From Parabacteroides distasonis ATCC 8503 (GTDB lineage: Bacteria > Bacteroidota > Bacteroidia > Bacteroidales > Tannerellaceae): a DNA stretch of 64,000 bases. The number at the start of each line of letters is the position of its first letter. Position 1 is the first letter of the stretch. The notes beneath the pieces were generated by a model. The model was not told the origin of the DNA, did not search any database, and saw nothing but the letters and a program-made list of their open reading frames with translations. A program made the position numbers and the translations under genes. This document shows positions 17,401 through 23,060 of this stretch, piece by piece. The stretch lies in assembly GCF_000012845.1 (NCBI RefSeq), contig NC_009615.1:3120501-3184500 (forward strand). The letters are read 5' to 3'.

Positions 17401-17709
17401 CGTGCTGATCTCAAGACCTAAAAACTTTCCGATCTTGTTCGTGAAATCATACTTAGGATTCTGTCCTTGATTCTCGGCATCAACCGTTACACACCACATT
17501 GTACCTCCTAAATTTGCGGAAGAGTGAGAAACCATTTTGATTTCATCTTCGTGAGTCGTGGAATTTTCGGTAATACTCAAGAAAGCAGAACCTGCCTTAA
17601 GCTGATAAAGACCGTTATTCGCTCCTTGATTCAGCTTAACAGCACCATTAGCCGTCACCGCACCCAGAAGCGCAGCACCAGCCAAAAGAGTAGAAAACTT
17701 TTTGTTCAT
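14434..17709 (-). CDS. Large secreted S-layer-like protein with DUF6383-like C-terminal domain
   Basis: 1091 residues. Signal peptide 1-23 (AGAALLGAVTANGAV). The long passenger has beta-rich repeats with 'NGLYQLK', 'DGVYVIRNAKTGKYY' and 'YQWVV' elements. The last about 65 residues (VSVIAGNGTVTVQGAAGKSVVI, NILGKVVAETVL, IAVPAGIVAVAVDGEEAVKVVVK) match the DUF6383 type and resemble a type IX sorting tail. Many D-S/T-hydrophobic triplets (NDSV, KDSI, GDSL, RIDTAW, GDTLIVL) could be Bacteroidetes O-glycosylation sites. Size, composition and the invertible promoter upstream point to a phase-variable surface glycoprotein of the Parabacteroides S-layer type; the family name is inferred. Codon use is strongly biased to highly used codons, fitting abundant expression. 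No promoter faces it in the present DNA orientation. Confidence 0.8.
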   Translation of the reverse strand: MNKKFSTLLAGAALLGAVTANGAVKLNQGANNGLYQLKAGSAFLSITENSTTHEDEIKMVSHSSANLGGTMWCVTVDAENQGQNPKYDFTNKIGKFLGLEISTIKGKAAAPLAAVPAVVGGDLSGWKFSPVFKNGVEKSVLYSYFTNDSVIGLKVNTSGDVEMVKTIATTAGITAAGFTEFELVEAASIVVSGADELNTIFGTQDKKAGITLKFTPDVLGDGAVNYFTEKKFTVEASGTANYFHVLRADSSYLYVDTAYTNAVGGAKFLAYNWSNLKDTYKTGTKNHATPKDSINATDLSDQYKFMFTYWPSNDSLEIQVKQSLLKTSETYWKDVTATTAMQNQHISLQELLKDKVRILTVDAAQNTKIELGFAGCKVLPTTKTTVDDGVYVIRNAKTGKYYAAPLYNESASSKYEWVTLDIQDATHMPAYQWVVLKKNVTDKNKVSAVDLYNREYNDGTAADATLQLNKNAGATYMYAASFGDSLEFIPVAKEIYTDKYVGYKHLTNDELITNKYTFNYWHPYASDKFIGVKDSTMNVLEGKKAFTLKSSYKEHAYGYNPSEEVSGNADKKITGRIPGLVRPVRTMYIITNGETTFRNHNVAVESKYKLSKYYPNTTNDSVYFKENNHIEGNHYYAILEATSAGAISTHKAGVSDYDASATLKAQVMGETRTSAFAIAPDETPLYRQFNNELLGENVDNSADSLMFKETIRGEYLMDEHNGALLNKDVDYAGIWSEGKADGKLAFRIDTAWLTRGAGKVKPQYLVSAYRELIEGEKIIPCTETGKHITADGQVTEDPYQCVHAVHVKTPAFIYGKYLVNYSDSAAAVAARKEALNPYLFNTKAVSNSSYTRVGFVPAVQYGDTLIVLTGKYKAMTADQLKNEGIESIMAVYKKDYPKFINVLSGDKHKNVTWSFRYVNPDKAALAYVDGKEGENNSFLIESNVYATGTDGDNQYQTIKGDLAKAIAPNEAAAWLKMHNGCLVLTDASSTFGAAKTGGDGALVFNAYSKTEDDDMVTSNDNINNVEGVSVIAGNGTVTVQGAAGKSVVITNILGKVVAETVLTSDNATIAVPAGIVAVAVDGEEAVKVVVK

Positions 17710-17791
17710 AATTCTAAAATTAATATTAATACTAGTGTTTATTAAGATAATCAGCTCATTACGTCATCGTATCGATTGCCTTGTCATTCAA

Positions 17792-17811
17792 AAACGACTA
17801 GTTTAAACGAA
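17792..17811 (+). repeat. Left inverted repeat of a putative invertible promoter (20 bp)
   Basis: AAACGACTAGTTTAAACGAA, the exact reverse complement of 17988-18007. It contains the 8-bp palindrome GTTTAAAC. It lies 82 bp upstream of the surface protein start codon. Confidence 0.85.
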
Positions 17812-17987
17812 GGTTTTAATCTTGCGTTTTATAAGGGGTAAATAGAAAGGTTTGTTGAAGGAATCGCTTGTTTCGTAAAGGATAACCTATCCTATTGATA
17901 AGAAAGAGAATAAGCAGTAAAAAAATAGCCCGGAAGGGTTGCAAGTATCGAAGAAACGCGTACCTTTGCAAATGACTAAAAGAATCG
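17812..17987. promoter_or_regulatory. Invertible 176-bp promoter segment, present orientation OFF
   Basis: Bounded by perfect 20-bp inverted repeats. The only full promoter inside (17939-17968) faces right, away from the surface protein gene. Inversion would map the -7 box to about 17831-17838 on the minus strand, about 120 bp upstream of the start at 17709. This is the standard layout of phase-variable promoters recombined by a serine or tyrosine invertase in Bacteroidales. No invertase gene is in the window. Confidence 0.8.
17939..17968 (+). promoter_or_regulatory. Consensus promoter inside the invertible segment
   Basis: TTG (17939-17941), exactly 19 nt, TACCTTTG (17961-17968). One of the three best consensus promoters in the window. 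Transcription in this orientation would cross the right repeat into non-coding DNA. Confidence 0.75.
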
Positions 17988-18007
17988 TTCGTTTAAACTA
18001 GTCGTTT
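17988..18007 (-). repeat. Right inverted repeat of the putative invertible promoter (20 bp)
   Basis: Exact reverse complement of 17792-17811. The match ends sharply on both sides (mismatch at 17791/18008 and at 17812/17987), as expected for a site-specific recombination site. Confidence 0.85.
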
Positions 18008-18334
18008 CCATACTCCAGATATCATTTCAATCTATTATTCATCAACTTTTATAGTATAGCATTAATAATGTACAGGCGTACATTAATATTATATTAAACA
18101 AGTCATCCGGAATTTACGGATTGTCATTATGACACTTTGTAAATTAAAGCCCTTGAGAATCGAATTTTCCGGGAGATTATACATATAGTTCCGTAAAACG
18201 AGAAAAAATATTCGCAAGTAGTTATTCCATAATAAGATAACGGAATACGCCCTTTCATTCTGGCGAAAATTATTCATCCTAATTCATATTCTTAAGGCTA
18301 AAACCTATAATTCATCCGTATGTGAAGGCTATTT

Positions 18335-18441
18335 CTATCGTATGCGATAGGGATTACTACCGTATGTATCACCTAATACATACGGTTATGTCGGCTAAAA
18401 CATACGGTTGCGTCGGCTAACGCATATATTCGCGTGGGCAA
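18335..18441. repeat. Cluster of palindromes and 22-bp-period direct repeats
   Basis: Palindrome CTATCGTATGCGATAG (18335-18350). Inverted repeat ACCGTATGTA/TACATACGGT (18359-18368, 18377-18386). Direct repeats ACATACGGTTATGTCGGCTA (18378-18397) and ACATACGGTTGCGTCGGCTA (18400-18419), followed by a degenerate third unit (18420-18441). Not a CRISPR: no spacers. Confidence 0.7.
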
Positions 18442-19084
18442 ACACCACCTTTCTCACCGGAAAAGCGACCTTTTACCTATAAATAAGAGACAAAAAGGCC
18501 CTTTTCACCTATTTCTTCTCTCTGGTTAGACTTCTCCAAAGAAGAGGTATGTCAAACAAACAGCCTTGTTTCGCGCAAACTGTCATGATTATCGCCGCTT
18601 CGCTTACCATCCATCCGCGAGGGCTATAACAGAATAATCGACATAGAAAAGCCCCGCAGGATAACTGAACCGCATCCCAAAGCCACTGAGAAGACCTTGT
18701 TGGTTCCGGTATAAAAAGGCTTTCCAAGTGATTAGTTATTCACTTCCCAAGCCGTCAGTTATTCACTTCAACAGCCAATGAGAGGGCCCGTTTCTTGGTT
18801 ATCTGGGCCTGTACAGGCACATGTTTCCCGTATTTTCAAATAAGCTATGGCTTACATTTGACGCGGAAAGCCTCATTAACCCACCTTTAGCTTTAAGGCT
18901 GTATCCTTTATGCGTTCACTATATCTCGTCTTCACTCAAACTACACAAGATATTTCCGAAAAAAAGACGTACGTGTTTTTTTAAAGCCTAAATGAATGCC
19001 CCATATAATAAAAATCGTATCTTTATCGCCAAAGATGGAAAAGAGCCATCTATATCCTATTAATCACTAAAACCTATAAACACT

Positions 19085-20002
19085 ATGGGAAAATTTATCA
19101 ACCCCTTCACCGATTTCGGCTTCAAGCACATATTCGGCAGGGAAATGGACAAGGACATTTTAATCGAGTTCCTGAATGACCTCCTCGAAGGGGAGTATAC
19201 TATCATGGACCTGAGGATCATGAACAATGAGCGATTGCCCGAGACAGAGCAAGGAAGGAAGGTCATCTTCGATATCCATTGCGAGACCGACAAGGGCGAA
19301 CGGATCATAATCGAGATGCAGAACAGGGAACAGCCCCACTTCAAGGACAGGGCCTTATACTACCTCTCGCACTCGGTGGTGGAACAGGGGATAAAGGGAA
19401 CATGGGACTATGAGCTGGCGGCTGTGTACGGCGTCTTCTTCTTGAACTTCACGCTCGACGAAGAGAACGGGCCAGACAAAAACGGGAAGGAGGGTAAATT
19501 CCGAAGGGACATCATATTGGCGGACCGGGAGAACGGACAGGTATTCAACCCCAAGTTCCGCCAGATCTATATTGAGCTTCCTCGATTCAACAAAGAGGAG
19601 GAAGAATGCGAGACAGATTTTGAACGTTGGATTTATGTACTAAAGCATATGGATACATTAGACAGAATGCCTTTCAAGGCACGCAAGGCCATATTCGAGC
19701 GGTTGGAACGCATCGGATCCATGGCGAACCTCACCCCCAAACAACGAGCGCAGTACGAGGCGGAGTGGAAGATGTATAATGATTATTATAACACCTTGGA
19801 CTTCGCCGTTGAGAAAGGCATGAAAAAAGGGATGGAAGAAGGCATGGAAAAAGGATTGCAAAAAGGATTACAAGAAGGATTGCAAGAAGGACTGCAAAAA
19901 GGGAAAGAATCTACGGCACGTAATATGAAAGCCGAGGGAATAACCCCTCTTATCATCCAAAAATGCACCGGCCTTTCCCTTGAGGAAATAGAGCGACTAT
20001 AA
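19085..20002 (+). CDS. Rpn-family PD-(D/E)XK nuclease / putative transposase
   Basis: 305 residues. The N-terminal nuclease domain (about 1-180) starts with GKFINPFTDFGFKHIFG. It has the PD-(D/E)XK-type core FDIHCETDKGERIIIEMQNRE (about 61-82), where D and E-x-Q would bind the metal, followed by RALYYLSHSVVEQ. Family members promote RecA-independent recombination or act in defence. Residues about 243-275 are a run of four-residue repeats (KGMK, KGME, EGME, KGLQ, EGLQ), then a short helical end (GITPLIIQKCTGLSLEEIERL). It has its own terminator. It is adjacent to the non-coding region beside the DNA inversion switch, but there is no evidence it is the invertase. Confidence 0.85.
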   Translation: MGKFINPFTDFGFKHIFGREMDKDILIEFLNDLLEGEYTIMDLRIMNNERLPETEQGRKVIFDIHCETDKGERIIIEMQNREQPHFKDRALYYLSHSVVEQGIKGTWDYELAAVYGVFFLNFTLDEENGPDKNGKEGKFRRDIILADRENGQVFNPKFRQIYIELPRFNKEEEECETDFERWIYVLKHMDTLDRMPFKARKAIFERLERIGSMANLTPKQRAQYEAEWKMYNDYYNTLDFAVEKGMKKGMEEGMEKGLQKGLQEGLQEGLQKGKESTARNMKAEGITPLIIQKCTGLSLEEIERL

Positions 20003-20005
20003 AAC

Positions 20006-20071
20006 AAAATCCCTTCAGCCTCCATCCGTTTTTAACGTATAGTTATCAAAGGAAGAGACTGAAGGGATTTT
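20006..20071. terminator. Bidirectional terminator between the Rpn nuclease and the DUF3109 gene
   Basis: AAAATCCCTTCAG (20006-20018) pairs with CTGAAGGGATTTT (20059-20071). T-tracts follow on the plus strand (TTTTTTAT) and A/T-rich DNA on the minus strand (ATTTTGTTTTA). It lies between convergent genes. Confidence 0.75.
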
Positions 20072-20095
20072 TTATATTTATAAACGACCTAAAAG

Positions 20096-20677
20096 CTACT
20101 CCTCACGCTGCTTTTTCCATTCCTCCGCACACTCTTCCAAGGCCTTATACCAAGCCTGGCCGAACTTACGGATCAAGGGCTCCTTGAGGAACTTATAAAC
20201 CGGCAATTGCTCTTTCTTTCCTAAGATCTCCGCTGCCTTACAAACGCTCCAGCGATGATAGTTCACGGCCTTGAAATCCCGATACTGAGTGACACGTATC
20301 GGGTAAAGATGGCAAGAAACAGGCTTATAGAAATCTGTCTTACCTTCCCGGTATGCTTTCTCGATAGCGCATTTACAAGTACCATCGGCGTCGTAACAGG
20401 TAAAGACACAATCTTTGCCGTTCACGATAGAGGTAACCGTATCGCCTTCCTCATCGATATAAGCTACGCCTTGCTTATGAATGACCTCTTGAGCTTTCGG
20501 GGATAAATCATCCCAAATGATGGGTAATACTTTCTGGAGCTTCGCCAACTCCGAATCCTCTAATGGAGCGCCGGAATCTCCTTCCACGCAGCACTCCCCC
20601 TTACATTTGGAAAGATCACATAAAAAATAACGCTCAATAACGTCAAGACTTACTAAAGTGTCATCTATCTGGATCAT
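20096..20677 (-). CDS. DUF3109-family cysteine-rich protein
   Basis: 193 residues, cytosolic (no signal). Conserved cysteines: CDLSKCKGECCVEGDSG (N-terminal cluster), DCVFTCYDADGTCKCAIEKAY (central) and KPVSCHLYPIRV with VNYHRWSVCKAA. This arrangement is the DUF3109 family, related to the YkgJ/CxxCxxCC zinc- or iron-cluster proteins. Biochemical role not known. Probably co-transcribed with gpmI, 16 bp downstream of it. Confidence 0.85.
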   Translation of the reverse strand: MIQIDDTLVSLDVIERYFLCDLSKCKGECCVEGDSGAPLEDSELAKLQKVLPIIWDDLSPKAQEVIHKQGVAYIDEEGDTVTSIVNGKDCVFTCYDADGTCKCAIEKAYREGKTDFYKPVSCHLYPIRVTQYRDFKAVNYHRWSVCKAAEILGKKEQLPVYKFLKEPLIRKFGQAWYKALEECAEEWKKQREE

Positions 20678-20693
20678 AAGATGCGCCTAGCTC

Positions 20694-22217
20694 TTATTTA
20701 ATCAATGACTTACCAGTCATCTCCTTCGGCTGTTTCAAGCCCAAGATATGAAGGATTGAAGGAGCCACATCGGCCAAGATACCATCCTCTACTTTAGCGT
20801 CCTTGTTGGCTGTCACATAAACGAATGGAACAGGGTTCAAGGAATGAGCCGTATTCGGAGTGCCATCCTCGTTCAAGGCGTGATCCGCATTACCATGGTC
20901 AGCAATGATGATTACCTCATAGTCGTTGGCTTTAGCGGCCTCAACCGTATCGTGCAAGCAAGCGTCGATCGTTACAACCGCTTTCTCGATCGCTTTGTAG
21001 ATCCCCGTATGGCCTACCATATCACCGTTGGCGTAGTTCACTACGATGAAATCGAATTTCTTCGTATTGATAGCATCCACCAATTTATCTTTCACCTCGA
21101 AAGCGCTCATTTCCGGTTTTAAGTCGTAAGTAGCCACTTTAGGAGAAGGGACCAAGATACGCTCCTCGCTATCGAACGGAGTCTCACGGCCACCGTTGAA
21201 GAAGAAAGTCACGTGAGCGTATTTCTCTGTCTCGGCGATATGCAACTGAGTCTTACCTACGTTTGCCAAGAACTCACCCAGCGTATTATTTACGTTCTCT
21301 TTGTCGAACAAGATATGAACACCCTTGAAGCTAGCGTCATACGGAGTCATACAGAAATATTGCAAGCCAGGGATCGTATGCATACCGGCCTCCGGCATAT
21401 CTTGCTGAGTCAATACAACCGTAAGCTCTTTCGCACGGTCGTTACGGTAGTTGAAGAAGATCACGACATCGCCTTCCTCGATAACAGCAACCGGCTTTCC
21501 GTTCTCAACGTGAACGATCGGCTTGATGAACTCGTCCGTCACACCCTCGGCGTACGACTCTTCCATCGCTTTTACCATGCACTCGGCTTGCTTGCCCTTG
21601 CCTTCGACCAATAAGTCGTAAGCCTCTTTCACACGTTCCCAACGTTTGTCACGGTCCATAGCGTAATAACGTCCGATGATAGAAGCGATCTTACCGCCGG
21701 TAGTCTTCAGATGATTCTCCAACTCCTCGATAAAACCTTTACCACTCTTCGGGTCCGTATCACGACCATCCATGAAGCAATGAACATAAGCCTTGCTGAT
21801 TCCGTATTCCTTGGCGATATCCGTCAACTTCAAAAGATGCTCCAAAGAGCTATGTACACCACCATCGGAAACCAAGCCCATGAAGTGGATCTGCTTATTA
21901 TTCTCTTTCGCATAGCTATAAGCACGTTTGATCTCCGGGTTCTCCATGATCGTATTCTCGCGGCAAGCGATGTTGATCTTCACCAAATCTTGGTAAACGA
22001 TACGGCCAGCACCGATGTTCAAGTGGCCCACCTCAGAGTTACCCATTTGTCCGTCAGGCAAACCAACGTTCTCGCCAGAAGCCTGTAACTGTGAGGCTGG
22101 ATAAGTTTTCAATAACTCGTCCCAATATGGAGTCGGCGTGTTAAAGATCACGTCGTCTTTACCTTTGTCACCAATTCCCCAACCATCACAGATAATTAAA
22201 AGTGCTTTTTTGCTCAT
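20694..22217 (-). CDS. gpmI: 2,3-bisphosphoglycerate-independent phosphoglycerate mutase
   Basis: 507 residues, usual length. It interconverts 3- and 2-phosphoglycerate in glycolysis, Mn-dependent. Motifs: [10 protein letters not shown] (metal Asp11), [15 protein letters not shown] (catalytic Ser61), [50 protein letters not shown] and [23 protein letters not shown] (second metal cluster). First gene of a unit with DUF3109. Confidence 0.97.
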   Translation of the reverse strand: MSKKALLIICDGWGIGDKGKDDVIFNTPTPYWDELLKTYPASQLQASGENVGLPDGQMGNSEVGHLNIGAGRIVYQDLVKINIACRENTIMENPEIKRAYSYAKENNKQIHFMGLVSDGGVHSSLEHLLKLTDIAKEYGISKAYVHCFMDGRDTDPKSGKGFIEELENHLKTTGGKIASIIGRYYAMDRDKRWERVKEAYDLLVEGKGKQAECMVKAMEESYAEGVTDEFIKPIVHVENGKPVAVIEEGDVVIFFNYRNDRAKELTVVLTQQDMPEAGMHTIPGLQYFCMTPYDASFKGVHILFDKENVNNTLGEFLANVGKTQLHIAETEKYAHVTFFFNGGRETPFDSEERILVPSPKVATYDLKPEMSAFEVKDKLVDAINTKKFDFIVVNYANGDMVGHTGIYKAIEKAVVTIDACLHDTVEAAKANDYEVIIIADHGNADHALNEDGTPNTAHSLNPVPFVYVTANKDAKVEDGILADVAPSILHILGLKQPKEMTGKSLIK

Positions 22218-22307
22218 GATTGCTAATTTATTATATTGATTATGTTTTTAACCTTTACGATCGCGAAGATAATCAATTCCATCGTATTATTGTTTCTCTC
22301 AATGTAT

Positions 22308-22315
22308 TACTTTTG
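22308..22315 (+). promoter_or_regulatory. -7 element of the YgjP-like peptidase gene
   Basis: TACTTTTG fits TAnnTTTG and lies 8 bp before the chosen ATG (22324), so the transcript would be nearly leaderless. It overlaps the alternative GTG start at 22315, which argues against that start. Confidence 0.45.
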
Positions 22316-22323
22316 TGGCAGGA

Positions 22324-23022
22324 ATGGAAAAGAATATACAAGACAAGGATTTGGGAGTCATAACGCTCCGTACCACTCCCCGGGCCACTCGATACACGCT
22401 CAAGATATCAAAAGGAAAAATAACCGCCACGATGCCACCCGGGGGAGACGAGAAACGTATGATCGCTTTTATCATGGAGAACAAGGCCCGGCTGGTAAAA
22501 GCGCTCCAGAAGCATCCGGCCCGGCCCCTGCTCGACGAAAGATCGGAGTTACAGGCTACGACATTCCGCTTGCATATCTTCCGCACCGAGCGAAGTAATT
22601 TCTACATGAGATTGGAGGATGGGGTACTGCATATCGCTTGTCCGAATGAGACTCGTTTCGAGGAGGAAGAGGTGCAATCCTTATTGAAATCCATGCTGGA
22701 GAAGGCGCTCCGCCACGAGGCGAAACGGTTGTTGCCGGAACGTATCACGCTATTGGCTAGGCAACATGGATTTATGTTGACCGGGGTGAAAATCAATAAT
22801 AGCAAAACGCATTGGGGAAGTTGTACAATGAAGAAGAGCATTAACCTCTCGCAATCATTAATGCTTCTTCCTTGGCATTTGGTGGATTATGTATTATTGC
22901 ATGAGCTTTGCCATACGATAGAGATGAACCATAGCGAAAGATTCTGGAAACTAATGGATAAGGTGACGAACAATCAAGCGATTCGTTTACGAAGCGAATT
23001 GAAAAACTATCACATGTTGTAG
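22324..23022 (+). CDS. YgjP-like (DUF45) metallopeptidase-family protein
   Basis: 232 residues from ATG 22324. The frame can open at GTG 22315, but that codon overlaps the -7 box. The C-terminal domain has INNSKTHWGSC, LMLLPWHLVDYVLLHELCH and the zinc motif HELCHTIEMNHSERFW, characteristic of the YgjP/DUF45 M48-like metal hydrolases. The N-terminal half (ITLRTTPRATRYTLKISKGKITATMPPGG) is the usual 'R-x-A-R-x-x-x-L' beta-strand start. Substrate unknown. The TAG stop lies inside the palindrome at 23016-23049. Confidence 0.88.
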   Translation: MEKNIQDKDLGVITLRTTPRATRYTLKISKGKITATMPPGGDEKRMIAFIMENKARLVKALQKHPARPLLDERSELQATTFRLHIFRTERSNFYMRLEDGVLHIACPNETRFEEEEVQSLLKSMLEKALRHEAKRLLPERITLLARQHGFMLTGVKINNSKTHWGSCTMKKSINLSQSLMLLPWHLVDYVLLHELCHTIEMNHSERFWKLMDKVTNNQAIRLRSELKNYHML

Positions 23023-23049
23023 AGACGGAGCGTGCTCCGTCTCTACAAC
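23016..23049. repeat. Second copy of the GTTGTAGAGACG palindrome, overlapping a stop codon
   Basis: GTTGTAGAGACGGAGC (23016-23031), GT, GCTCCGTCTCTACAAC (23034-23049), a perfect palindrome. It differs from 1333-1366 at one base pair (G-C to A-T) that is changed in both arms. It provides the last bases of the upstream gene (TAG at 23020-23022) and ends 11 bp before the convergent TonB receptor gene. Confidence 0.75.
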
Positions 23050-23060
23050 TAGGTAATTTG

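Larger units (their letters stand above)
17710..19084. other. Long non-coding region: DNA inversion switch plus structured repeats
   Basis: About 1.4 kb with no credible gene. It contains the invertible segment (17792-18007), a small hairpin (18066-18085), palindromes at 18335-18350 and 18359-18386, 22-bp-period direct repeats (18378-18441), a 13-bp direct repeat AGTTATTCACTTC (18734-18746 and 18757-18769), and a possible promoter near 19018 (TATCTTTA) for the nuclease gene. The 72-residue minus-strand frame at 18509-18727 overlaps no recognisable motif. Confidence 0.6.

Noticed and set aside
18378..18441. Possible CRISPR-like array
   Set aside because: Repeats are contiguous with no spacers, only two good units, and no cas genes nearby.
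18509..18727. 72-codon minus-strand frame in the non-coding region right of the switch
   Set aside because: No recognisable domain, no promoter box at a fitting distance, and unusual Cys/Trp-rich composition typical of random translation.
19085..20002. Rpn nuclease as the invertase of the promoter switch
   Set aside because: It has a PD-(D/E)XK core and not a serine or tyrosine recombinase fold; Bacteroidales promoter inversions use those recombinases, and none is in the window.
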